Positions 1 to 11,631 of a DNA stretch of 64,000 bases are shown one piece after another (position 1 is the stretch's first letter; every line of letters begins with the position of its first letter). The notes below the pieces were generated by a model. That model had not been told where the DNA came from, did not search any database, and was given only the letters and a program-made list of their open reading frames with translations. The DNA is taken from the NCBI GenBank assembly GCA_019155185.1, contig CM032809.1, positions 1,842,501 to 1,906,500 on the forward strand. Reading direction: 5' to 3'. The translations under genes and the position numbers were made by a program. Origin of the DNA: Beaufortia kweichowensis (lineage: Eukaryota > Chordata > Actinopteri > Cypriniformes > Gastromyzontidae).

Positions 1-229
1 TGGGGAACTCCATCATAAAAGTACACACAAAAGGAGATGAAAATAACAGAAGCAAAAGAGGTAAAGACTAAAATGAAAAAGGGGAGATGGAAGGATATGC
101 TTTTGTGCACAATACAGCAAGAAAGAAAGACAAAGAGACAGACGGGCAGAAAGACAGGCAGGTGAACCAAAAAAGATCCAAAAGAAACACACTGGAAGAC
201 AGTCAGATCAAAAAAAGCAAGAAATAAAC

Positions 230-560
230 ATTAAATAATTAAAGCAAGAAAACTGAAAAAAGACAGAAATAAAGAATGTAAAAAAAGAAAGAAAGAAAAA
301 TGAAAAAGAAAGCAAGAAAAAAAAAAAAAGACAGAAAGTAAAAAAGAAAGGATGCCAGAAAATATATAATAAATAAAGCAAGAAAAAAGAAAGACAGAAA
401 AAGAGAAGAATAAAAGGAAAAAAAAGAACAAAAGCAAAAACAACAAGAACTAAATAAAAACAAAAACAAGCTAAATAAGAACGCAAGAAAGCAAGAAATA
501 GGGGAAGAAAGAAAACAAGAAAGAAAGCAAGAAAGAAAAAAAGCAAGCAAGTTTTAAATA
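230..560. repeat. Purine-rich A/G low-complexity tract
   Basis: Some 330 bases consist almost entirely of A and G on the plus strand, built from degenerate GAAA, AGCAAGAAA and AATAAAGCAAGAAA units, with a poly-A run around 318-330. Milder purine richness extends to base 1. Long minus-strand open frames rich in Phe, Leu and Ser here are by-products of this composition. Confidence 0.85.
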
Positions 561-1865
561 AATGTTTCATTAATGTACTAGAAAGGGAAAAGGAGAGTAT
601 GTGAGCATGAAAACTGTACATCTGGATCACCTGCAGAGCAGTGTTTCACAGAGAGACAGCGCTAGTTAAATTGATTTCCTGTAGGCTTCTGGTGACATTA
701 CCCCTGTACCCCAAACCCCAATCTCAACATGCCCATATCCACGTCTGTCTGATCAGAGCACGCAAGCTATCAGCTTTCCCTCATTAGGCCGGGAGAGAAG
801 GATGAGATCGGAAAGCAAAGACGAGACGAGAAGAGAGAGAGCCCTGTCCATTTGCATTCCAAACCCATCGGGCGGGTGTCAATGGTTATGTTTGCATCTG
901 AATGTCAAAGCAATTTCAGGTGCACCACTCAAGAAATTGAGAAAGATGAAGAAGTCGGGAAAAAAGAAAAAACCTCGTTTCTGAATCAGTGAAGAGTGTC
1001 CGTCTGATGAGGAAGCTGGGTCTGGAGAATGAGAACGCCGTCGTCAATGAGATGCGGGCAAATTTGCAACATCTCTTAGAAATATCTGTACGCCAAAGGT
1101 TGGGCGTATTTGCAGCCTCAAACAAACAACACTTCTCATTGTTAGCTCAGGTAATGGATCTCTTTTTTCATTTTCCCCTTCGTTTTCAAGGGTGTTTGGC
1201 TCAGTCTGAGCATCAGCCCATAAAGAAAAAGCAGAATGCTACCGATGAAAACTTAGCATGTCTTACAAACTGCACCCTACAATGTCTTTTAGAACAAAGA
1301 ACCAAAAATCAAACCCTGCCAATTTAATTAATACAAAAGATGAGGGAGCATTTGATTGATTTCCATTTGTTGAAGACAATGAATGTCTGGAGGCTGTGGC
1401 CAGTCACATTCTATGATCAATGACATAGAGGTCAGAAACCAAACTAGATACAAACACCACTGACCCTGCAGAGAAATGTGCAAACAGGCCAAATTTAGCA
1501 TAAGATGCGGCGACCTCAACCATAAACTGTAATACCTCTGACCTTGGTCCCTAACAGTCATTAATGCTATTAGTTAAAAAAAGACAGGGTGGTCCACCTA
1601 CATAAATCGAAGGAACTAAAACGGCTGAGAGGTTATAGATCCATACATGATTGGATCGATTGCAAGTGTAGATGGACAGAGGTCGGTCTGTAAGGGTTTG
1701 AAAGGTCAGAATGACCCTTAGCGAGAAAAGAGGGATTTAGCTGAAGATGAATACTGTAAATGAAAAGGGGAGGAAGGTAATGAACATCATTAACAGTCAC
1801 CTTGTTGGATCTTAAAGAAGCTGACCAAAGCATGTAAAGAGAGTTTCCACTAAATAATTGATTTT

Positions 1866-2105
1866 ATTTATCATCATTTACTCAACCTTATGTCACAGCA
1901 AACCTGCATGATTTCCTTCCTTGGAAAACAAAAGGAAATTGTAAAGCTGTTTTTTAATATACAACCACAGAAGACATGAAAAGCCTTGACAACAAAACTT
2001 GTTATTTCAATAAAGATATTCCGCATAATAACAGCAAGAAAGTCATAGGTGTTTTGGATCTACATGATGTTGACTAAACAGTGACATTTTTGGGTGAAGT
2101 ATTAT
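1866..2105. repeat. MITE family A, decayed copy
   Basis: The left arm reads ATCATTTACTCAACCTTATG then CAAACCTGCATGATTTC. The right arm near 2045-2105 is its rough inverse, ending ATTTTTGGGTGAAGTA. Imperfect inverted arms without coding capacity, together with close resemblance to the copy at 20.2-20.4 kb, identify a non-autonomous inverted-repeat element. I recognise the motif as common in cyprinids but cannot name the superfamily safely. Confidence 0.6.
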
Positions 2106-5100
2106 TTTAATAATAACCAAGGCACACATTTTGCAGCAGCCACACAAATCAAAAACAAACAAATAAACAAAAAGACACGCACACACAATGTGTGACCCAG
2201 CATGAGCACCCGGGCAACAATTAACTGCATTTGTCAGTCTGTCGTGTGCATAAAAATGAAGCAGAAACACAATCAAGGCCACAATTAAGCTGTGAAGGTA
2301 AAAGGCTTATGACCTTGTTGTGTAATTAACAGCTTCTTCTTTCATTAGTTTTTCTTTTTATTTGTGGGCCCGTTTTAATTAAGATGCAGGATGCTGTCGG
2401 GAAAAGTTGAAAGGGAAGTCAAGACATTGCTAAAAATGGGGAAGATGAGAATTAGGGCCCGGGGTGCAGTTGCGCCGGGGGACGGGGATGAGACAGCATG
2501 AGCAGAAACACGGAGGAAGAGATTAGAGACAGGAGGAGGAGGAACGAACAAAGAACAGAACAATCCGTTACAGACAGATATACTGTAGACAGTACAAATA
2601 GGCCAGGAATAGAAATAAAGATTTAAGAAATCTGGAAAAGCTATCTTGTAAAATGACAGAAATCCAAGAGAGCAGCATAAACTTCAAAATCACCCATTTT
2701 CTCTCTTGCAAAGCTTTTAAGCAAAGTTTTTTCAGCTTCTGGAACAGTAGGTTATTGGTGCCCTTCATTGGATTGTCTCAGGGTTCTTCATTTCTTTGTC
2801 AAATGCATTTTTTATTTCGCTTAAAGGCTTCACTCTTGCTTCAGTGCATCATGTAGCCTTGCATCACTCAGAACAACACTGTGGAAAAACATAGTAAATT
2901 TGTTCAGATAGTACATTACGTAACTGCCTCATCCATACGGAGACCATGCAGGATTATACCATCAGCAACATCTGTTGGGAACCATTATATGATATTAAAC
3001 AGCATAATGTTCTTGATGGGTCTGTGTGATGTCTTCATGCGATTTTTCTGTGATACCTGCAACTGGGATCATAAACGAAATTTTGGAGCAAATGCTATTG
3101 AAATAAAATGTTCAACTAGATCTGGAGAGTTACTGTACCCTTGAATGCCCTTAACTCAAATCCCAAAAGGATGTCAGTGTACAGTATGTTCCTTGAAGCT
3201 GAAAAGCATCAGCTAAACAGAAAACCAACCAACCATAAACATGTAGAGACTAAAATGTATGAACGGAAGAAATAAGCACAAATTAATGATGTAAACTACA
3301 ATAGTCATTTCAACTTAACCAACATGTCTGCTTTTATATTCAAAAACCTTAAAGACCAAAAAGTCTTGCATTAAAAACAACAGCGTTTGAACTTTGCTGC
3401 CATGCTGAAGGTCAGCAGGTCACAATAAATAAAAACCGGTTCCATTTTATTGTCTACTTATTTGCTAAGCACTTAACTAAAATACTGATTGCTCAAACCG
3501 TGCATAAAAACTTGGACAGAATGTACTTTTCGCCTCTCCCATGCCAGCTCTGAGGTGTTGGGTGTTCACACACAGCAGATGGGTTTGGAGTGTGTGTGGG
3601 TGTACCTATTGATTTCTTCTGGCCTGCGGTCCTGCAAGTGTCTCCCTTCCTCCTGCCTCACTCCATCAGTCTCATCCGAGACTAGCTCCAGTCTAAGGTC
3701 TCCGTCTCTCTTGGCAAACGATGGGGAGTGTAACTCGCCAGACTAAGCATCCTCCAAAACTTCCTCCCAGGATAATGGAGTTTTCAAGAAATATTGTGTA
3801 GGATGCTTGGCACCTAAAGAGATTCACTATAGACGTTTCTAAAGAAAGCCAGCTTGGCATATGGTTAAATATTCTTGTTTCTCGCTCTATTTTTGGCATT
3901 TTTTAACATTTGCTGAGGGACTACAAAGTATTTGTGGCAGTCATGTGGATGTCCAGGATAAAACAAAATAATAGGCATTTCTTTTATCTCCTAGTGCATG
4001 TGTTAGCATGCATTTAAAATTAAATTTTGTGTTTGCCCTGCACTAAGGTAGTAAGGCATAGTGATTATTTATACTAATCCTCAAATCTATTTGAAAAAAA
4101 AATGTTGTGCTTTTCGGTACACTAGTTGGGGTCAACCACTTGAAATTTGAAATGAAATTTCTGTTTAGATCTCATTCAAACCTTTCAACACAAATCAAAC
4201 CCAAAAGATGTCATTCAAGCAGCAAAGATAATATTTTTAATCCAGATTTTAGATTAGGCTATTAGTATAGACATATTCAAGAGAATAACAAACACAAAGA
4301 AAGTACATAAAAAGTGACTTCCCATCGCCTCTTGTATTGTTTCCCTCCTCTCTTCCACTTCTTTGCCAAAAGTAAACAATTGTAAGTCAGTGAGCGACAG
4401 TTCACTGGGCTTCATCAGAATTGTGAGATCTGGTCCTGTGCCCAGTGAATCTGCACACTCCCTTAAAATCAATAGCCTGATTTTAATGGAGAAATCCTGA
4501 AGTGTGGTGCAAAGGCGGAAACGCAAACAGTGGCACATTCTCAGGCGCTGAAGCGGCCCCTGCCTGTGGCGACCCACAGATCAGTGAATCCGCCTTTGTA
4601 TCCACGATATAGACCGCCGGTTATTAACGGAAGTCCCACCGCGGTCGGAAAACTCAAAGTCAAACTTTAGTCACCCACAGAGCGGATGCTGTTAGCGCAG
4701 ACAGGAATGTGGGAAAAGTTTGCAGCATGCTTGATTGCATTGAACTTTAATAGGTTTTCAAATATGAATATCACTGCACATGATACAAAACATTAACCCA
4801 GGACCATCTGCAAACAATAGAGCTTTTCAGAAAGGAAAACTTATCTTTTCCAAATACTTTTAAGAAACGAAAGTGATTTTTAGTAAATATTTAAGTTAAT
4901 TTGACTCAAGTACATTCACTATAAACATGTTCCACAAAGTTTGGTAACCAGAAAATAAAATACTTCCAAAACAGTATATTTATTGTTTAATAATTTTCCA
5001 TTGTAAAATATCTAAAACAAACCAAACCAATAATATTTGCATCTATAATTGTGCCCTACAGTAATGTCCAAATATTTCTTGTTTTCATATTGGATCTTTA

Positions 5101-5261
5101 TACAGTACATAACTGTATATACACAGGCCTACAGTTCATAAATGCAGACGTGTTTGTCATCTCTCCCAAAATGCCATCTCTTATCCCACGTCAGGGTTTT
5201 TACCATGCGGCCTGCAGTGGATTCCTGATAAACCGCTGAGGTACAGGACGCATCTAATAAA

Positions 5262-5580
5262 CTATTTATGTCCTCCTCCAGACGAACAGGCCAGCGCCCG
5301 GTGTGGGCTGCGCTGAAGTCCAGACGACAGGAGAGATAGTCAGAACGACAGGAAGATGGAGTGAGACAGAAAGAGAGAGTGTACCCGAGATAACCAGCTG
5401 AGAAAATGACATAAGCTATCCGGCAGTTATCCCTCTCGTTCGCGCGCGGCTCCACACTCAGCAGTGAATTATTCAGAGCGAGGCCACTGCGAGTCACAGC
5501 CAAAGCGCTGAAATAGCTGCAGTCCAGCGACTGTGTGTGAGAGAGAGGACAAATATAACCAAAGACCGCTTACGATGCAC
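5262..5580. other. CpG-rich patch within intron 3
   Basis: This stretch has many CpG dinucleotides, including CGTTCGCGCGCGGC at 5438-5451, in contrast to CpG-poor AT-rich DNA on both sides. A minus-strand frame (5129-5503) stays open for 124 codons, but I recognise no domain. It could be an intragenic CpG island with alternative promoter activity, an old exon or unmethylated regulatory DNA. Only the base composition is secure. Confidence 0.4.
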
Positions 5581-7604
5581 CAGTGATACTAAATGTGCTG
5601 AGGACGTTTAAGCAGTTGCAAATAAACAGACACATATTTCTTGGCTGTAAGGTTAAAAATAAACAATATATTAATGACACTGCAGTGTGCAGAAAAGTTA
5701 ATAAAATTAAGTTTCAAATCAATTCACTAAAATCTAATGATAATTGAATAAAAAATTGCAATAAATACAGTTAGTCACCAATTTCTAAGGAATTTCTAAG
5801 GAATTGTAAGTGTGACGTCATCTGACTTATACACGTTTAGAATCAACGATTTCAAAAAGAGAGTCAAAAGTTGTATTTTAAGTGCTGTAGCTTAAAATAC
5901 ACAACAAAAGGAAACACAGTTTTGTTCTGTTTACCAGTTTTTAAAGGCATATTTACAGTTCATAAGGTTGGCTTTTACTATTACCATTACACACAATTTC
6001 ACAAAGCATGCTAGGTGACCTGAACCTCCACATGCACACACATCAGGTAAATCAGCTTTCACCACAGCAACCACCGTCCCCATGCCAACCCCATCAGGGA
6101 AGGTGACAGACCTGGGGTCAGCTGTGATTGCTGACTCTAACACCACATCAGGATGGGCAGACTGACACACAGGCTCCAGCTGTGGTCACTGTAGACACAC
6201 CACAGCCAACAGTGGCTGAAATATCATTGCCAAACAAAGCCATTTTGTGCTTGAAAGTATTATATAATTCAGTGTGTGACATATAATCACTAAATGTTAA
6301 AGAAAAACTGCTCCCAAAAATTAAAATGGTGTTTTTCACACTCGCCTTTCTTAACCTGCATTCTTTTCCAGTAGCTCAATTGGGAAAGCATTGCTTTTGA
6401 AATGGAAAAATGAATCTGTATAACTAATTTGATAATCCTGTTTCTTGAGTTAACAGCTGACAGCAGAGCAAGATTATCAGCGTCTTAAATTTCAGCCCAT
6501 TTTTTTTATACAAAGCTATTGGCTTCAGATGTCTTGAAATATTGGATATCTATTATTCAGCTGACCTTTTTGGAGCTTATCTGTAATACTGCCACTTGAA
6601 CAGTGAAAAGAGAATAATAAAATTTGGCACAGATTTAATGCTTTATGTGATAAACAGTTAAGTAAATAAAATAAAAAAATAGAAAAACGTGATACTGCAT
6701 ATAGAGTTAGATTTACGAGGATGCCCTGACGTTTCACATAAGACATACTGCATCCAGAAACTGCAAAACTCCTTGATCAGTGCAGGGATTCTGGGAAATA
6801 AGCAAATAAATGCTTTTATTACAGCCAGACAGGATCGTTCCAAGGTGACACATCTTAATAAAAATCATCCCTGTTCAATCCTTTCCAGAAAGACATTCTA
6901 TAATTTGTCATACTGAACACTGCTAAGGAGATCATCCTTACACACACACACAGAGAGGATTAGAGCAGTGACAGAGCCGGTGACATCATCTAGAGATGCA
7001 GGCATGACACATGACTTACAGCAGGTTATGGGAAGCACTGATTGGGCACACACTAACAAAACTCACACACATGCATATCATTGTCGCTGGAGCAATCAGC
7101 ATTACTAGTGTTGCCTTAACAGGGGGTCAGCTGGGGACTTGACCTACGGTAGCGCTGGTACAGGGCACAATCAATAAATCAACAACCTGCAGCTTAACGG
7201 CATCGCCTCAGTCAGGCTGAGCGATGATGAAAATGGTCGACCACGTAAGAGTTACGCAATGTTGGGGACAGATTGGAATTTTAAAGACAAGATAAGATCT
7301 CATTTTGGATATTACAGATTCTTAGAAGCACCACTGTTGATCTGGGAACTGAAAAATATCTAATTTCAGACATTACAGAGTTTCAGACTTAAAAATGAAT
7401 ATATTTATTTCTATGTTAGTATTGCTCAAGAAATTAATCGCAGATATAAAGCTTTTTACTGAACTTAAATGGTTAATCAAATTCAGTGATTTGTTCAAGA
7501 GACATACAGTGCAGTACAGTATTACAGATTTTTAGTTTTAAGATTTTAACTAAAGGGGACCAGAATATCCTAGAGACTCAAGATGAGTTCTTTCGACTCT
7601 GGAC

Positions 7605-7722
7605 GCCTGGCAACCACCCAAAAGACCCTGCAAACAAACTACTGCCATAACGCACTTAACACCCTAGCAACCACATACTGCAGCATCACCTTAGCAACCA
7701 CCCACAACACTCCAGCATCATA
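7605..7722. repeat. Degenerate CTAGCAACCA-type minisatellite
   Basis: CTGGCAACCACCC, CCTAGCAACCACA and CTTAGCAACCACCCACAACA recur at irregular 27-60 base spacing with intervening GCAACC/CCATAAC-like pieces. This is a decayed tandem array of a motif I have seen as a common short repeat in teleost DNA. Confidence 0.6.
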
Positions 7723-10244
7723 CCACTCATATTTTCTAGAAATGTTAATTCATATGCAAGATAATACGTGATCTGTTTCTATCAAAGAAAAACATTAACA
7801 TAAAAGCATGACTGATAATCAACGCCCTCCAATTTTATTTCAACAAGGCCAATTTGAATTCAAAGAGGCCATTTGCCAAATTCAATCCCCCACTTCTGAC
7901 ACTTCTGATTGTACAAGTGCACGTTTAAACATCACAGAAGGACTTTCATATACCCTATTGTGGCTAAATGGAAAACAGGAACTGCAAATCATCATCTTGT
8001 TTTATTGGCAGAATAAATTCATTAATGCCGTTTAATTTAATGAGCTATTAGTATGTGATTAATTTGATTTGAGGCATTTGCTGGCTACGTGTTTTTGTAA
8101 ACTTGTTTCAAGTGAGTGTTTACGCCTGCCAGCTCTAAACAAGTTTGTACTTGTAAGCCGTGATGTTTAATTGGATTTGAGTGAGAAAATGAGAGCTGTG
8201 GAATGAAGACCGAGCGACTACGTGCAACAAATTATATTCTAAAAAATACATATTTACGCACATGAATGCTGATTGGTCAGTATAGCATTCCAGGCATGCT
8301 AAAACACATAATATAATATCAGCTATTATGCAGAAAACCGGTTCACCTCCATAACGCCAAACAAACATACAAACAATTATTGACCTTTCCTCTCCTTCAC
8401 AAGACGCCCTTGTGTGTAACAAACACACAAACGAGTCTGTCCATGTTGAGGATAACACAGAGCGGTCAATAAATGACAATGAACATTTAGTTATCCATCT
8501 ATCCTGCCTTTTATTTACACCTGTAGTCCATTGAGTGATCCCATTGGCCAGGTGAGGGGTGGTAATTGGAACGCCGGCCAATTAGATTGATCCCGCTAAC
8601 AAAACAAACAAAGGTTACCAAGCAACAGCTGGCAGGATCAGAGGAAGCCATAGGTACTAAATCCAGTACATTCAACCATATTCTTGGCCCAGAACCAACC
8701 CACAGGCTCTCTATTCCAAGCACAGCGATCAATGTATATGTTTCCCCATCCATCTGAGGTGGCGACGTTGAGGTGAACCGGCAGTATAAATGAGTTTAGG
8801 GCTCCAGTGAATCTGGAGGACACAACGCCTCTCGCAGACGGGAACTCCTCTCGTGGAATATGGAGTGAGGCCAGAGACTGTATGATTTACAGCACAGAGA
8901 ATATGGGGAAGCTGAGCTGTTTAGCACCGCTGTCTAGGGAAAGGAATGGAGAAGTTATAACAGAGACAGTGAGAATGTGCGTTTAAGGATGTTGGATTTG
9001 GAGATGTGCAAAATGACATTAACAATAAAAAAAAAAACAGGTGAAAGAATTTTTAGAAAGCAAAGGTACTTAAATAAAAATAAGTTAAAACATTCTCTGT
9101 TTACATTTGTGTGACTTACAAATTTGCATCCTTCCTATTTGATTTTAGGCTGATATCCCACAGAGACACACGCTGGGACAAGTGCCTGTGCTCTGTCCAA
9201 AGAATTCAACGGCTAATTGTGTTTGATTGCACATGGTATGAAATCAATAGCTTTCAGACACCGGCACAGCACACCATGTCCTATAGACCCACAGCATCTG
9301 ACTGATCCACATACCAGAAATATCAATAACTGCCTTTGTGGTCCACAAGCACAAGAAAGAGCATAGACAGACCTATTGTCAGCCAACCGGCAGTCGTTTA
9401 ACATCAGATAAAGTGAGAAAAGGTGAAGAGAGAGAATGTGAATGATGGATTCAATCTTTCTTATTGCTTGTGTTATCCAAGGTTAATGCAAACCTGTTAG
9501 TTTGAACTGACACAATCCATATCAGCAGACTGGACTAACTGGATTAAAATGTTCTTACTACAGGAGAAAGCAGACAAAAGCAGATCAAAACCCATCTATC
9601 TATTGCTTTATACAAATATAGAGAATATCATTAAGCAATGCCTGTTTCCATACTGATGTATTGGCTAATCATAGTAAAATGCATTGAATTAAATATAAAC
9701 CTGCATATGAAACTGCTCAGTTAATGGTTTTAATTTTTGCCACCATCAAAACCTTTAAAACGAGCCATTAAATAGTTTGCAAAATAAAAGTATTAATTCA
9801 CACCATCAGTCAAAAATTTGACTACCTGTAGTTGACTTAACATAACAAATAACACAAACTGTATTTATTTTTGTAAATGTATTTATATTTAAATATGAGT
9901 CAATGCATATTATTTGCAAAAAATGCAAAAAATGTTTGAAACAGACAAATATAACTTTTTAAACATTAAAGAATGTAAAAGAAAGATTGTTGTGATATAA
10001 CTTTTTTGTCACAATGCATACTTTAGATAATTCTAGTTATTTTAAGTATTCAACAAAATATAAAAAAATATTTAAAAAATATATAAAAATTGCAATAGTA
10101 AAATTATCCCTGTAACACTGAGTCCCCACATGCACAATGAATGTTTGTTAACTGACTGTGTACTGTGTGTGTGAAACGTGACGTGCCAGCTCGCACCAAC
10201 TAATCTCATGCTCTTGCCCAGAGGCAGACGACCTGAGAAGAAGG

Positions 10245-10247
<3 letters not shown>

Positions 10248-10279
<32 letters not shown>
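10248..10279. repeat. (TG)n microsatellite
   Basis: An uninterrupted 16-copy TG run lies in intron 3. Confidence 0.97.
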
Positions 10280-10283
<4 letters not shown>

Positions 10284-11404
10284 AAAAAAGGATGAGGCGG
10301 ATCTCAAACAGCCATGGATAAAGAAAAGCAATAATGTGGCCAGGGCCATCTGAGAGCGAAATGGCATGAGATTAACCTGAGGCGAGAGAGGTGCACCTCA
10401 GATATCTTCTGGGAGCCCTCAGACACGCTGCACGCGCACCGTAGCGTCTGTTGAATGTCAAAGCCGGCAGAAAAGCATCGAGGGCATAACATTTTTCAGC
10501 GAGAGCAGGAGCCAGTAGGAGACGCGTGGAGGGAGATCAAAAAGAAAGAGCAGAAGAAAGAAATGACAATTCGGCAGAAAAAAAGACAAGGAGATGGTGT
10601 ACTAACGGCGGGGTGCTTGTCCCTCGCAGCGGGTTGAGATGTGGCAGCCTCATCTCAAAGGATTTACCACCAGCCTTGTATGTGTGCTTGCAGTACGTGT
10701 GTATTTGGTGCCGTACGAGTGACCATGACAGGCCCATCAACCACCTCTTTTACTGAGATGTCCAAACACTCAAAAATTGCCTTCCAGCCTCAGCGGGGGT
10801 GTCCGACAGCCATGGCGAATCTGCTGCTCCAAACCCCCACTCCTTTAAGTTTTTCTGCTCTCATCCGTCTTTTTTCCATTTGCTGACCCTGATTCGTCCG
10901 CGCGCTTCCACTGATTGGCCATGTGCCACGGTCGGGCTGACAGCCTGCTGCTTTCACTATAGAAGATGTGACATTGGGCTCAGGGTCTGATGTGCATTCA
11001 GGGACTGGACACCAGTTTTTTCTTCTCCTAAATCTCTCTCTTTTCGGGGTGCTCCCTGTATTTCAGACAAACAGCTGTCGTTGTCTGTTCCTGTGGGCTG
11101 TCTGGATGTTCTGCCTGGCTGCTTCACAGACAAATGAGAGGGAGAGGGTTTCTGATAACCCTGTTTACACTAGAAATTTAGACAGGAGAGAAATTGGGGT
11201 CATATAAGTCGCTGCTCACCCTGGGCGGTAAATATACACCAGTCGCATGTGAGGCGACAGTTTACACCTGTGTTAAGTCACAATGGACAGTTGTGACATT
11301 TTCATTAAATGTGGGAATTTAATTAATGGTACTAATAAAAATATTCAATTATGACATCTATATATAGCCTTAAAACACTTATTTAAGCATAAAAGTGTCA
11401 AAAT

Positions 11405-11631
11405 GTGACCCTGCCTGTAAAAAAAGTCATTTTTTCTGATTTACTGTAAAATCTTCCTACATAATGAAAATCTATCCTTGATATCTTTAATATTGACTGA
11501 GTAATGACATGTCAAAGATAGAAATCATAGTGATATTTATACTAAAGAAAAAAATAAACTTTAATGTTTGTTATCTTATAACAATTTGTTTGATTTTGAG
11601 ACTTTAGCCTAGTTATCACAGACAGGGTCAC
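11405..11631. repeat. MITE family C (GTGACCCTG termini)
   Basis: The terminal sequences GTGACCCTGCCTGT (left) and, read on the opposite strand, GTGACCCTGTCTGT (right) are inverted repeats matching at 13 of 14 positions. They enclose about 200 bases of AT-rich non-coding sequence. This is the form of a non-autonomous DNA transposon. Very similar 'TGTGACCCTG' termini are abundant in cyprinid genomes; superfamily unassigned. Confidence 0.65.

Noticed and set aside
208..630. 140-residue Phe/Leu/Ser-rich minus-strand frame
   Set aside because: It is the complement of a purine-only tract; composition explains the length and the apparent hydrophobicity.
989..1327. 112-residue plus-strand frame
   Set aside because: No recognisable domain; its second half is Lys/Gln-rich low-information sequence. 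Probably chance.
4254..4577. 107-residue minus-strand frame with hydrophobic C terminus
   Set aside because: Resembles a membrane tail only because of AT-rich codons; no family recognised.
7605..7722. CRISPR-like spaced repeats
   Set aside because: Units are degenerate and spacing irregular in a vertebrate context; it is a minisatellite.
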